Shown piece after piece: positions 51,609 to 60,568 of a DNA stretch of 64,000 nt (position 1 is the first letter of the stretch; the number at the start of each line of letters is the position of its first letter). The position numbers and the translations under genes were made by a program. Origin of the DNA: Desertifilum tharense IPPAS B-1220 (GTDB lineage: Bacteria; Cyanobacteriota; Cyanobacteriia; Cyanobacteriales; Desertifilaceae); the NCBI RefSeq assembly GCF_001746915.1, contig NZ_MJGC01000043.1, positions 1-64,000 on the forward strand, given 5' to 3'. The notes beneath the pieces were generated by a model. The model worked only from the letters and a program-made list of their open reading frames with translations, was not told the origin of the DNA and did not search any database.

Positions 51609-53837
51609 ATGGATCAAACGCCCTCTCCTCATGTCTGTACTTGCCATAACATCAAGCGTTGTCAGGCGAAAGAACCTGGTAGACTCTTTTTGTGGTTTCC
51701 CATTCCCCACACTTTAACCAAAGTCACCGATTATTTTCACAAGTTTGGTTTAGAGTGCGAACTGATGCAGCAGCGACCGGGGTTGAGTTTAAACTGTCAA
51801 GCTGGACAAGCTCAAGAAATTGCTCGCAACCTGTCTCAAATTTTGGCACCCAGGGAAGTTCAAGAAACGCAGGTACTCTTTATTCGAGGCGCGATCCAAC
51901 CCCAGCTTCAAGATTTTAGCGATATTGCCTCATTGCAACGCTTCATTAAATTTAGTCAGTCGGACTGGTTAGTGGATATGCTGGCGACAGAGCGATTAAC
52001 CAGCTACTTCCAGCCGATTGTCTCCATTCAAGATACATCCCAGATTTACGGCTATGAAGCCCTGCTGCGGGGGATAGACGAACAGGGTAAGATTGTCTCG
52101 CCAGGACCGATGCTAGAGTTAGCAATGGAGTCGGGACTGCTTCCCCAAGTCGATCAAAGGGCGCGTCTCAGCGCGATCGCCCAAGCGGCTCGCCATCAGC
52201 TCAACGGGCATCTTTTTATTAATTTTGCACCCACTGCTCTGTACGATCCTAATTTTTGCTTGCAAAGCACAGTAGAAGCCATCGATCGGGCTGGGATTGC
52301 TCACGAACGCATTGTTTTTGAAGTGGTAGAGTCAGATAATCCTCAAGATTTGGCACACCTGAGATCGGTGCTGCAATTCTACCGCAATAGCGGATTCTTG
52401 GTGGCTTTGGACGATCTAGGATCGGGTTATTCTAGCCTCAACTTGCTGCATCAGTTACGACCCGACTTCATTAAGCTGGATATGGAGTTAATTCGCAATG
52501 TCCACCAAGACTTGTATAAGGCATCCATTACCGAGAAACTCCTAGAAATTGCTCAAAGATTGAAGATTAAGACGGTAGCTGAAGGGATTGAATGTCTTGA
52601 GGAACTGAACTGGCTGCGGGAACGCGGTGCAACGTTTGCTCAAGGCTATTTGATTGCGAAACCGAGCGAAACTCCCGCTGCTATTACCCCTCGTTTTGAG
52701 CAAATTGCTTTCCAGGAGGTGGCTTATCCTGGCTGCAAGCCGGTGGAACATCGCGTTCAACACCAAAGCGAATCTGAGCGGATTGTGGCGGCAGTTACTC
52801 AGCGCATCCGACAATCGCTAGAGTTAGATTATATTCTGCAAACCACGGCTGACGAGGTGCGACAGCTTTTTGCAGTGGATCGCGTGGTAATTTATCGTTT
52901 TGAGCCAGATTGGAGTGGGTTAGTTGCGGTTGAATCCTTAGCAGAAGGATGCCTTTCGATTTTAGGCTTCCATGTAATGGATACTTGCTTTCAATCAACC
53001 CATGCTGTCTACTATCAGCAGGGAAATACGAGAGCGATTACGAACATTGAAACAGCAGACTTATCTCCTTGTCACGTTGAGTTGCTGAAAAGCTTGCACA
53101 TCAAGGCTAACTTGGTGGTTCCGATCTTGCAACAGGAGCGTTTATGGGGATTGTTGATTGCTCATCAGTGTCGCAGTACCCGCCAATGGCAGCAAGGGGA
53201 GATTAATTTATTTAACCAGTTAGCCACTCAAGCGGCGATCGCGATTCAACAATCGGAACTCTACCACCAATTACAACGGGCGAATCAGGAGTTGGAACGG
53301 CTGGCGGCTTTGGATGGTTTAACCCAACTGGCCAATCGCCGCTGTTTTGATGATACTCTCCAACAGGAATGGGAGCGGTTGGCGAAGGAGGAAGCGCCAA
53401 TCTCGTTAATTTTGTTGGATGTGGATTATTTTAAGCTCTATAACGATACTTACGGGCATTTGGCGGGCGATGATGCGCTTAGACAAGTGGCGCGGGCAAT
53501 TGCTCAGTCGGTTAACCATCCGGCTCATCTGGTGGCTCGCTACGGGGGAGAAGAGTTTGCTGCAATTTTACCCAATACAGATGCAGAAGAGGCGATCGCC
53601 ATTGCTGCTGCCATTCAAGAAAATATTAGCGAGTTACAATTGCCCCATTCCACCTCTCAAGTCAGCGAGTTTGTAACGCTCAGTATTGGGGCTGCAACGG
53701 TTATTCCTCAACTGGATATTTCTGCTGTGAGTTTAATTGTAGCGGCCGATCGCGGACTGTATCAAGCCAAAGCTCAAGGCAAAAATCAGGTCGTACAAAT
53801 TCTAGATCATCCTTTGTCCCATCAGCGCTCTTTTTAG
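51609..53837 (+). CDS. Cyanobacteriochrome-type EAL-GAF-GGDEF c-di-GMP enzyme
   Basis: A 742-residue signalling protein with an unusual domain order. An N-terminal Cys-rich start (CTCHNIKRC) leads to an EAL domain at about 125-365 (YEALLRG with Glu150, FEVVES, DDLGSGYSSL, IKLDME, AEGIE, AQGY). A GAF domain at about 395-550 carries DTCF (Cys460) and SPCHVELL (Cys488-His489), with KANLVVPI and LLIAHQC: these are the DXCF and bilin-binding Cys-His signatures of cyanobacteriochromes. A GGDEF domain at about 565-735 has YGGEEF, and no RxxD inhibitory site is seen before it. It probably is a light-controlled enzyme making and/or breaking c-di-GMP. Confidence 0.85.
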   Translation: MDQTPSPHVCTCHNIKRCQAKEPGRLFLWFPIPHTLTKVTDYFHKFGLECELMQQRPGLSLNCQAGQAQEIARNLSQILAPREVQETQVLFIRGAIQPQLQDFSDIASLQRFIKFSQSDWLVDMLATERLTSYFQPIVSIQDTSQIYGYEALLRGIDEQGKIVSPGPMLELAMESGLLPQVDQRARLSAIAQAARHQLNGHLFINFAPTALYDPNFCLQSTVEAIDRAGIAHERIVFEVVESDNPQDLAHLRSVLQFYRNSGFLVALDDLGSGYSSLNLLHQLRPDFIKLDMELIRNVHQDLYKASITEKLLEIAQRLKIKTVAEGIECLEELNWLRERGATFAQGYLIAKPSETPAAITPRFEQIAFQEVAYPGCKPVEHRVQHQSESERIVAAVTQRIRQSLELDYILQTTADEVRQLFAVDRVVIYRFEPDWSGLVAVESLAEGCLSILGFHVMDTCFQSTHAVYYQQGNTRAITNIETADLSPCHVELLKSLHIKANLVVPILQQERLWGLLIAHQCRSTRQWQQGEINLFNQLATQAAIAIQQSELYHQLQRANQELERLAALDGLTQLANRRCFDDTLQQEWERLAKEEAPISLILLDVDYFKLYNDTYGHLAGDDALRQVARAIAQSVNHPAHLVARYGGEEFAAILPNTDAEEAIAIAAAIQENISELQLPHSTSQVSEFVTLSIGAATVIPQLDISAVSLIVAADRGLYQAKAQGKNQVVQILDHPLSHQRSF

Positions 53838-53933
53838 CTATTAATCTATTTTATCAATTGAGTCAAGATTGAACTTGATTGTCTCGATTGTTCTCCTTAA
53901 AGTTCTAGAAAAAAGAACTGAGGAGATGAGAGC

Positions 53934-54974
53934 GTGAATCAACCTCTAGAGATTGAGACGAGAACTCAAAGTAAAGCAAGATTTAGCCTAGGAACGGGAG
54001 AATTTAAGGGCGTTTTCCTGGCGGGGGCATTGGCTGCGATCGCCATTCTGTTTCAACGCATCTTAAACCTAGAAAACCTCAGTCCGTTAATCGTTGCAAT
54101 TCTACTCGGAACCCTCGTTCGCAATACAATTGGAATCTCCCCTGTTTTTCAACCGGGCATTCGCTTTTGCTTAAAACGAATTCTCCGATTAGCCATTATT
54201 TTATTAGGGTTGCGATTAAGTTTAACTGAAATTAGGGCGCTTGGAGGTGAAGGATTAGCGATTATTGGGATAACTTTAATAAGTACCTTCTTTTTTACCT
54301 GTTGGCTGGGAAAACGATTGGGAATTAATGCTAAATTAACCCAGTTAATTGCAGCCGGAACCTCTATTTGCGGGGCTTCGGCGGTAGTGGCGGCTAGCAG
54401 CGTTGTGGAGGGAACCGAAGAAGATACCGCGTATGCAGTAGCAATGGTAACGGCATTTGGAAGTTTAGCAATGCTACTTTATCCTATCTTGCCAAGTCTT
54501 CTAAATCTGACCCCCGAAGCTTTTGGAATTTGGTGCGGTGCATCTATTCATGAAGTTGCACAAGTTATTGCCTCAGCTTTTCAATATGGCAGCGTGAGTG
54601 GGGAATTGGCAACCATTTCTAAGTTGTCCAGAATTCTATTTTTGGCCCCGATGATGCTACTCTTGAATTTTATTTCTATTCAACCGACAGCAGCAAGTAA
54701 AAAGTTGAGCTTTAACCAGCTTCCGATTCCCTGGTTTGTTCTATTTTTCCTGCTTTTGGTAGTCTTTAACAGCTTCCAGTTGATTCCAATGCTAGTTAAG
54801 ACAAGCTTGCTACAATTCAATGCTTTTCTGTTGACTGTATCCCTAGGTGCGATGGGACTAGAAACGAACTTACATCGGATTCAGCAAGTTGGCATTACTC
54901 CAGTATATCTGGCGGGTGCGTCCTGGTTATTTCTGGCTGCGATCAGCTTAGGCTTAATTCAGTTATTCTATTAA
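53934..54974 (+). CDS. YeiH/UPF0324-family putative sulfate exporter
   Basis: A 346-residue inner-membrane protein starting at GTG 53934 with about ten hydrophobic segments. Family marks are SPLIVAILLGTLVRNTIGI, GTSICGASAVVAASSVVEG and WCGASIHEVAQVIASAF. YeiH proteins are placed in the putative sulfate-exporter (PSE) family; substrates are poorly tested. It is convergent with a TauE-type exporter, and both lie near the sulfur-like locus further right. Confidence 0.85.
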   Translation: MNQPLEIETRTQSKARFSLGTGEFKGVFLAGALAAIAILFQRILNLENLSPLIVAILLGTLVRNTIGISPVFQPGIRFCLKRILRLAIILLGLRLSLTEIRALGGEGLAIIGITLISTFFFTCWLGKRLGINAKLTQLIAAGTSICGASAVVAASSVVEGTEEDTAYAVAMVTAFGSLAMLLYPILPSLLNLTPEAFGIWCGASIHEVAQVIASAFQYGSVSGELATISKLSRILFLAPMMLLLNFISIQPTAASKKLSFNQLPIPWFVLFFLLLVVFNSFQLIPMLVKTSLLQFNAFLLTVSLGAMGLETNLHRIQQVGITPVYLAGASWLFLAAISLGLIQLFY

Positions 54975-54975
54975 G

Positions 54976-55698
54976 CTAGCCAACAAAACTCACCAGCGCG
55001 ATCGCCATAAAGAAGATTAGCACCACATAGCGAAATAACTTCTCGCTGACACTACCAAATAAATAATGCCCTAAACCAAGACCCAGTAGAAAAATAGGCA
55101 TGAGTTGCAGAAAAGTCCAGAAAATTGCAGTTCCCAACAACCCGCCGAACCCATAGGTGATTAAAGCCACCAGTTGCGTTAAGCCAAAATAAGTAATGAA
55201 ATTGGCGCGACTGGTGGAAACTGAGTGAGAACCAGAGAGGAAATAAAGGACAATGGGCGGCCCGCCAATGCCCGCAACTCCGGTTAAAATACCGCTAGCG
55301 ATTCCCGTTCCTAAAGTTAGCGGTAATTGAGGTTTACCTGGGTATCGCTTACCCGTCAGTAGGATCAGAGCAAATAAGAAGATCGTTGCAGCAATGAGTT
55401 TGCGGAGTAGGTCAGGCGCGATCGCAAGCAATATAAGCGTTCCGAGTGGTACAGTCAGACAAGCTGCGATCGCCATGACTAAAATTTCCCGCCATTGAGT
55501 GCGCGGTAACGACTGGGGGAGTAAGGGAATAGAGGCGGCGACTTCAAATAAAACGGCGATCGCCACTGCTTGTTGAGGACTCCAGATTAAACTGAGAGTG
55601 GGCGCGATCGCCATCGCAGAACCGAAGCCGGAGAAGCCTCGGATCAAACCTGCGATCGCAACGGCGCTAGCGGCTAGTAGCCAGTGGTGAATATCCAT
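54976..55698 (-). CDS. TauE/SafE-family sulfite exporter-like permease
   Basis: A 240-residue membrane protein with seven or eight hydrophobic helices. Characteristic are GLIRGFSGFGSAMAIAP at the N-terminus and GIASGILTGVAGIGGPPIVL in the second half, the internal repeat typical of TauE/SafE proteins (exporters of sulfite, sulfoacetate or related organosulfonates). The start codon abuts a heptamer repeat array upstream. Its stop faces the YeiH gene one base away. Confidence 0.85.
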   Translation of the reverse strand: MDIHHWLLAASAVAIAGLIRGFSGFGSAMAIAPTLSLIWSPQQAVAIAVLFEVAASIPLLPQSLPRTQWREILVMAIAACLTVPLGTLILLAIAPDLLRKLIAATIFLFALILLTGKRYPGKPQLPLTLGTGIASGILTGVAGIGGPPIVLYFLSGSHSVSTSRANFITYFGLTQLVALITYGFGGLLGTAIFWTFLQLMPIFLLGLGLGHYLFGSVSEKLFRYVVLIFFMAIALVSFVG

Positions 55699-55702
55699 AC
55701 TT

Positions 55703-55757
55703 TAGTGCTGAGTAGAAAGTGCTGAGTGCTGAGTGGGGAAGAGGGTGGGGGGAAAGA
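55703..55757. repeat. Heptamer repeats (reverse orientation)
   Basis: AGTGCTGAGTAGAAAGTGCTGAG and further GTGCTGA units are followed by GTGGGGAAGAGGGTGGGG, the reverse complement of the composite element at 39.03 and 58.8 kb. It begins a few bases upstream of the TauE-like start codon. Confidence 0.85.
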
Positions 55758-56120
55758 GTTAAGGTAGGTTGGGTTGACGCAGGAAACCCAACACCCACAA
55801 GGGATTGATGGGTTTTGGGGGAAGGACTTTCACCCGCTGGGAACTTAAGTTCCCGGCTGATAGCTTAAGTCCATTAAAATGGACTGAAATCCTTGTTTTA
55901 TAAGCTTTTAGTCTTCTGAAGAGGGCTTTTCTGTGGTTGGTTATCTCGCCTAGTGCCAGAAACCGGGTTTCTCAATGAAAAACTAAGGGTTTGTTAAATT
56001 GGTAAGAAACCTGGTTTCTCAGGTTCTGAGAATGGTGCAAGATAGGAGTCTACTTACCGCTGCGTCGCATATCTTTGTAGCGTATTTGTCTTTCGGGTTT
56101 CTGCGTGACTTTGGGGTTAA
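55758..56120. repeat. Gene-free region with several palindromes
   Basis: The perfect palindrome GGGAACTTAAGTTCCC lies at 55839-55854, and AGTCCATT/AATGGACT arms at 55868-55885. A twice-occurring palindrome AGAAACC(C/T)GGTTTCT lies at 55958-55972 and 56005-56019; this sequence is a recurrent interspersed repeat in some cyanobacteria (from memory). A 60-codon open frame here looks spurious. No gene is supported in this stretch. Confidence 0.7.
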
Positions 56121-56160
56121 CAGCAAAAAAGTAGGGGTGTTTAGGATACCCCTTTTGCTG
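56121..56160 (-). terminator. Rho-independent terminator of mrp
   Basis: Read on the minus strand, AGGGGT pairs with ACCCCT over a 9-nt loop and is followed by AC then TTTTTT. Outer arms CAGCAAA/TTTGCTG extend the hairpin. It lies about 40 bp after the mrp stop. Confidence 0.8.
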
Positions 56161-56200
56161 ATATGGGAGTGGGAGAGTTAGCAAACAATGGGGTTTTGAC

Positions 56201-57298
56201 TTAGCACTTTGCGATTGGGTCTGCAACTGCTAAGTTAGGCTTGAAGGTATGATTGAGAGCGATCGCAATTTGTTGGAAGACTTGGGATAAAACCGCATCG
56301 GGTTGAACAATGGGGAGGGGTTGTCCGCTGTCGCCGCCTTCGCAGATGCGCGGATCGAGGGGAACTTGTCCTAAAATAGGAACCTGTAACTCTGCGGCTA
56401 GCTTTTCGGTACCGCCTTCGCCGAAAATGGGAGTGCGATCGCCACAGCACTTGCAGATGAGATAACTCATATTTTCAATTAAACCTAGCACGGGCACCCC
56501 CACTTGGCGAAATAGGTGAATGCCGCGTCGGACATCGGAAATGGCAACCTGCTGGGGTGTTGTCACCACGATCGCGCCGCAGATTGGGCTTTCTTGGACA
56601 ATGGTAATTTGAGCATCGCCCGTACCGGGGGGTAAGTCAATCAGCAGATAGTCTAATTCTCCCCAGTCCACCTCATGAATAAATTGTGTCAGAATCTTAT
56701 GTAACACTGGGCCGCGCCATGCCAGGGGGCGATCGAGTTCTGCCAATAAACCCACAGACATCACCTTCACCCCACAGGCTTCTAAGGGAGAAAACCGCTG
56801 TCCGTTGGGGGTTTCCTTCACCTCAATGTTGGATTGTCCTAAACCTAACATTTGCGGGACATTGGGGCCATAGATATCGGCATCCAATAGCCCCACCTTA
56901 GCGCCTGTGAGGGTGAGAGCGATCGCCAAATTCACCGCCGTTGTAGACTTCCCAACGCCTCCCTTACCGCTAGAAATAGCCAGGGTTGTTCGTACCCCAG
57001 GAATAGTACAGAGTTGCACATAGGCTTTTTTGCACCAGGGTAAACCGTTTAAGGCTTGCTGCGCTTCGGCTTGTAAGTGATGCTGGTGTTTGCCAATGTA
57101 CAGGCGCAGATACACATAGTCATCCACAACCCGCAGATTCCGCACCATCCCCAAACTGACGATATTATTTTGCAAGGTGGGTTCCATCACCTGTTTCAGG
57201 CGTTGGGTGGCTTCCTGAATGCGGAGAGTGGCTTGCGGATCGTTTTCCGGGGGAGTCTCATAACTGGGGCGAACAAACGGCGACTGATGGTTAGACAT
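56201..57298 (-). CDS. Mrp/ApbC-type iron-sulfur carrier ATPase
   Basis: A 365-residue P-loop protein from ATG 57298 (MSNHQSPFVRP). An N-terminal DUF59/MIP18 domain (ATQRLKQVMEPTLQNNIVSL) precedes the ParA-like ATPase: AISSGKGGVGKSTTAVNLA (deviant Walker A), GLLDADIYGPNVPQMLG, LIDLPPGTGDAQ. The CxxC that binds a bridging cluster is in ICKCCGDRTPIF. It acts in Fe-S cluster delivery. The frame ends PIAKC before TAA, in a form resembling other genes here that end on repeat DNA. Confidence 0.92.
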   Translation of the reverse strand: MSNHQSPFVRPSYETPPENDPQATLRIQEATQRLKQVMEPTLQNNIVSLGMVRNLRVVDDYVYLRLYIGKHQHHLQAEAQQALNGLPWCKKAYVQLCTIPGVRTTLAISSGKGGVGKSTTAVNLAIALTLTGAKVGLLDADIYGPNVPQMLGLGQSNIEVKETPNGQRFSPLEACGVKVMSVGLLAELDRPLAWRGPVLHKILTQFIHEVDWGELDYLLIDLPPGTGDAQITIVQESPICGAIVVTTPQQVAISDVRRGIHLFRQVGVPVLGLIENMSYLICKCCGDRTPIFGEGGTEKLAAELQVPILGQVPLDPRICEGGDSGQPLPIVQPDAVLSQVFQQIAIALNHTFKPNLAVADPIAKC

Positions 57299-57380
57299 TT
57301 TCGATTTTGGAGATATAGCTGTAGCCGTAACGGTTAAGACAAGCTGAACCACTAAAACAATTAACCTGACTGGTTTACGA

Positions 57381-57460
57381 AACTCAGCACACTGCTACGC
57401 ACCAAGCTAAAGCAACACCACTTTCTACTCAGCACTCAGCACTCAGCACTTAAAAAAGAC
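57381..57460. repeat. Heptamer repeats and 23-bp motif variant
   Basis: ACTCAGCAC is followed by a variant of the 23-bp motif (ACTGCTACGCACCAAGCTAA, 57391-57410) and by CAGCACT heptamers to about 57450. It separates mrp from the HEAT gene, whose stop TGA (57461-57463) is part of a further repeat unit. Confidence 0.82.
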
Positions 57461-58429
57461 TCAGCACTTCGCTATAGCGTCTTGCAGTTTCTGGATGGCG
57501 CGTTGGGAGAAGATGCGGACATCCATATCTGGATCGTCTAGGGTTTGTTGCAAAGCATTCAGAACCGTGGGGTTGCCCAAATTGCCTAGTGCAACGGCTG
57601 CATCTCGACGCACATCCGAATATTCATCAGAAAGCGCCATCACCATTGCGGGTAAAACGCTATCATCTGCACCCTTTTGTAAGGCTTGGGCGGCGAATTT
57701 GCGAACCTGCCAATGTTCGTCTTTTAGGGCTTTGCCTAATGCGGGAATGGCGGTGGGGGAGGCGTGGAGGGCGAGAGACTGGGCGGCATTACGGCGTACT
57801 TGCCAGTCTGCATCGGTTGTCAGGGCTTCGCACAGACAGGAGACAACGTTATCATCCAGTAAGTGACCGAGGGTAAGGGTAGTGGCGCGACGAACGGATG
57901 CGTCTGGATCGGACATGAGGGCGATCGCATCTGGAGAGCGTACCACCTGGTTGAGATAGCGCAAAGTGGTAACGGCGGCTTCTCGCAATTCCGGTTCGGG
58001 CGACTCAAAGAAGGGGAGAACGTAGGGTAACGCTTGGGCGTCATGAATCTTGCGAAGCAATACCAAGACGTTAAGCTGCGTCTGTAAGTTATCTCGCTGC
58101 AAAGCATCTAGGAGTTTGAGTAAGTCATCGGGGGCGACTAACTCCTTGAGGGCGGATAGGGCTTCTTCTCGGACTTCGGGATGGGGCGAACCCAAACAAT
58201 CGAGTAAGGGAGGAACCGCGATAGGATTGGTAAATTCCCAAAGGGTGGTAATGGCAATCTTTTGCACGGCGGGGCTTTCATCGTTCAAAGCTTCGATTAA
58301 AAGACCAACCGCCTCCTCGTTCCCTAGATGTTGTATAGTCTTGACTGCGACTAGGCGATCGCTAACTTCTGGCGATCGCAACATTTCAGCCCACGGTTGC
58401 AATTCTGGATCGAGATCGTCTAAATACAT
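57461..58429 (-). CDS. HEAT-repeat protein
   Basis: A 322-residue protein made of about nine or ten HEAT/PBS-lyase-type repeats of roughly 31 residues (RLVAVKTIQHLGNEEAVGLL; QVRRNAAQSLALHASPTAIP; QVRKFAAQALQKGADDSVLP; DVRRDAAVALGNLGNPTVLN). Such alpha-solenoids are scaffolds or, in phycobilin lyases, chaperone-like enzymes. It begins 14 bp after the AprB-like ferredoxin gene, so it belongs to that operon and may hold the flavoprotein-ferredoxin pair or a partner. The last residues AIAKC and the stop come from a heptamer repeat. Confidence 0.87.
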   Translation of the reverse strand: MYLDDLDPELQPWAEMLRSPEVSDRLVAVKTIQHLGNEEAVGLLIEALNDESPAVQKIAITTLWEFTNPIAVPPLLDCLGSPHPEVREEALSALKELVAPDDLLKLLDALQRDNLQTQLNVLVLLRKIHDAQALPYVLPFFESPEPELREAAVTTLRYLNQVVRSPDAIALMSDPDASVRRATTLTLGHLLDDNVVSCLCEALTTDADWQVRRNAAQSLALHASPTAIPALGKALKDEHWQVRKFAAQALQKGADDSVLPAMVMALSDEYSDVRRDAAVALGNLGNPTVLNALQQTLDDPDMDVRIFSQRAIQKLQDAIAKC

Positions 58430-58443
58430 ACCTATTCACTCCA

Positions 58444-58671
58444 CTATCGCAACAAAAAGGGAATCTGTACCGTAATGGCATTGGTTGGACATTCCTTTTC
58501 ACAAGGCAAACAGAACCAACACTCGTCATACTTCATATAGGCTTTCCCCGTCTCTGGGTTCTTCGCCAACACATCCAACGGACACACTTCAATACAAGCG
58601 GTACATTTCTCTAAACACTTTGACTCATCCACAATTACGGGTACATCCACCCGTTGCATCGCTAAGGCCAT
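58444..58671 (-). CDS. AprB-like 2x[4Fe-4S] ferredoxin
   Basis: A 75-residue ferredoxin from ATG 58671 (MALAMQRVDVP), with GGAG upstream. Cys motifs: ESKCLEKCTACIEVCPLDVL and YDECWFCLPCEKECPTNAI. The Trp-containing CWxC and the spacing resemble the beta subunit of adenylylsulfate reductase (AprB), without its C-terminal tail. It lies directly downstream of the AprA-like flavoprotein and upstream of the HEAT gene, so it probably passes electrons to or from that flavoprotein. Confidence 0.87.
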   Translation of the reverse strand: MALAMQRVDVPVIVDESKCLEKCTACIEVCPLDVLAKNPETGKAYMKYDECWFCLPCEKECPTNAITVQIPFLLR

Positions 58672-58725
58672 TGGCTTTGCTCCTTTTATAGCTGTAAAAG
58701 TACCCATTGCATCAAACAATAAACC

Positions 58726-58858
58726 TCACTCAGCACTCAGTCTGTGTAGGCTATTGCGGGTGTGGAGAAATCCGATCAAATAATAAACCTCACTCAGCAC
58801 TCTTTTTCCCCCCACCTCCCCATCCCCCCATCCCCCCATCCTCTTCCCCACTCAGCAC
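58726..58858. repeat. Composite repeat between AprA-like and AprB-like genes
   Basis: AATAAACCTCACTCAGCACT occurs twice (from about 58720 and 58783). A pyrimidine block (CCCCCCACCTCCCCATCCCC) and CTCAGCACTC then run up to the flavoprotein stop. The array splits what is probably one operon. Confidence 0.83.
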
Positions 58859-60562
58859 TCACCGCACTGCTACGTCGTATACTTCCCGTTCGATATCCAC
58901 ATCCACGACATAGGGTTCAACGGGACGCTTAAATAACTCCATGTCCCCTACTTCGTTCTTCTTCAAGTTGACGTGACAGAACCATTCCTCGTTATTCTTT
59001 TCCGGGTAGTCTACGCGATAGTGATACAGTCCCCAGCGGCTTTCCTTGCGGTATAGGGAAGCCTTCGCCGCCATTTCTGCACAATCTCGGATAAAATGCA
59101 CTTCCATACAGCGCATCAACTCATGCGGATCGCGGGCCCCCATTAAATCCAGGGTTTCGTTATAGCGTTCAAAATGCCGCAAGCCAATTTCCATCTTGTG
59201 GTCTACTTTAGGCGGCTGCAAATAGTCATTCACCAAACGGCGCAGCTTATATTCCACCTGGGTATGGGGAATACCATCGGGTTGACTCAAGGGGCGATAA
59301 ATTCGGGCTTTTTCGGCTTCTAACCAATCTGCATCCGGTTCCACATGGTCTAAGGCTTGCACATAATCAATCGCATTGACCCCTGCCAAGCGTCCAAACA
59401 CAAACGCGCCAATCATATAATTGTGGGGAACGCTGGCCATGTCTCCGGCTGCATAGAGTCCCGGTATGGTTGTTTGAGCATTTTCATCCACCCAAACCCC
59501 AGAGGCGCTATGGCCGCTACATAAGCCAATTTCCGAGATATTCATCTCTACGCCCTGCGTCCGGTAGTTTTCTTGGCGGTTGGCGTGGAAGCGTTCCCGG
59601 CTGGGGCGTTCGTTATCCCAGAGGATTTTTTCAATCTCAGAAATGGTATCCTCATCCAGATGCGTCATTTTTAGCTGAACGGGCCCCTTACCGGAGTTTA
59701 ACTCTTTCCAAACTTCCAGCATCATTTGTCCGCTCCAATAGTCGCAACTAATGAAACGGTGTCCTTCTGCGTTGGCGGTATAAGCCCCAAAGGGACTAGC
59801 AACGTAGGCGCAAGCCGGGCCGTTGTAATCTTTAATCAGGGGATTGATTTGGAAGCATTCAATATTAGTGAGTTCTGCCCCTGCGTGGTAGGCCATTGAG
59901 TAACCGTCGCCCGCATTGGTGGGGTTCTCGTAGGTGCCGTAGAGATAGCCGGATGCGGGTAAACCCAAACGCCCGCAAGCCCCCGTACAGAGGATGACAG
60001 CTTTGGCTTGGATGATGACAAAATCGCCGCTACGGACATCAAACCCAACTGCACCAATAGCCCGCCCCTGTTTGACCATCACCCGTGTCGCCATAACGCG
60101 ATTCGTGACTCTAGCTTTGTGGCGCTTGACTTGGCGCGATAAAATCTTTTTCAGGTCTTTCCCTTCGGGCATGGGTAAGACATATTTACCCACCCGATGC
60201 ACTTGTTTAAGGTCGTAGTTGCCTTCGCGGTCTTTTTGGAATTTTACGCCCCAACTTTCTAATTCTTGGATGACTTCAAATCCCAGTTTGCCCGTTTGAT
60301 ACACGGCTTTTTGGTTGAGAATGCCATCGTTGGAAATTGTGATTTCTCGGACATATTGTTCGGGGGTTGAATTTCCCGGAATTACGGCGGTATTCACGCC
60401 ATCCATACCCATTGCGATCGCACCGCTGCGGCGAATATTGGCTTTTTCTAAAACCAAGACATCGGCTTCTGGATTTGCTTGTTTTGCTTTAATGGCCGCC
60501 ATCGTTCCGGCCGTCCCCCCACCAATTACGAGAACATCAGTTTGAAGCCACTGAGTTTCCAC
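58859..60562 (-). CDS. AprA-like FAD flavoprotein (fumarate reductase/APS reductase family)
   Basis: A 567-residue flavoprotein. GTG 60562 (METQWLQTDVLV) is the preferred start, with AGAGG upstream; the TTG two codons earlier is too close to it. FAD motif: VLVIGGGTAGTMAAIKAKQA. The segment LEKANIRRSGAIAMGMDGVN closely follows the AprA pattern (EKANIDRSGA..G..AIN). Further on are HSASGVWVDENA, IPGLYAAGDMASVPHNYMIG and a C-terminal helical domain with WGLYHYRVDYPEKN. AprA interconverts APS and sulfite; this relative lies with sulfonate-type transport genes, so an organosulfur or sulfite reaction is likely, but the substrate is not determined. No signal peptide, so cytoplasmic. Confidence 0.82.
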   Translation of the reverse strand: METQWLQTDVLVIGGGTAGTMAAIKAKQANPEADVLVLEKANIRRSGAIAMGMDGVNTAVIPGNSTPEQYVREITISNDGILNQKAVYQTGKLGFEVIQELESWGVKFQKDREGNYDLKQVHRVGKYVLPMPEGKDLKKILSRQVKRHKARVTNRVMATRVMVKQGRAIGAVGFDVRSGDFVIIQAKAVILCTGACGRLGLPASGYLYGTYENPTNAGDGYSMAYHAGAELTNIECFQINPLIKDYNGPACAYVASPFGAYTANAEGHRFISCDYWSGQMMLEVWKELNSGKGPVQLKMTHLDEDTISEIEKILWDNERPSRERFHANRQENYRTQGVEMNISEIGLCSGHSASGVWVDENAQTTIPGLYAAGDMASVPHNYMIGAFVFGRLAGVNAIDYVQALDHVEPDADWLEAEKARIYRPLSQPDGIPHTQVEYKLRRLVNDYLQPPKVDHKMEIGLRHFERYNETLDLMGARDPHELMRCMEVHFIRDCAEMAAKASLYRKESRWGLYHYRVDYPEKNNEEWFCHVNLKKNEVGDMELFKRPVEPYVVDVDIEREVYDVAVR

Positions 60563-60568
60563 AAACAA

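Noticed and set aside
55999..56181. 60-residue plus-strand frame in the palindrome-rich gap
   Set aside because: It covers repeats and a terminator hairpin, has no ribosome-binding site and no recognisable motif.
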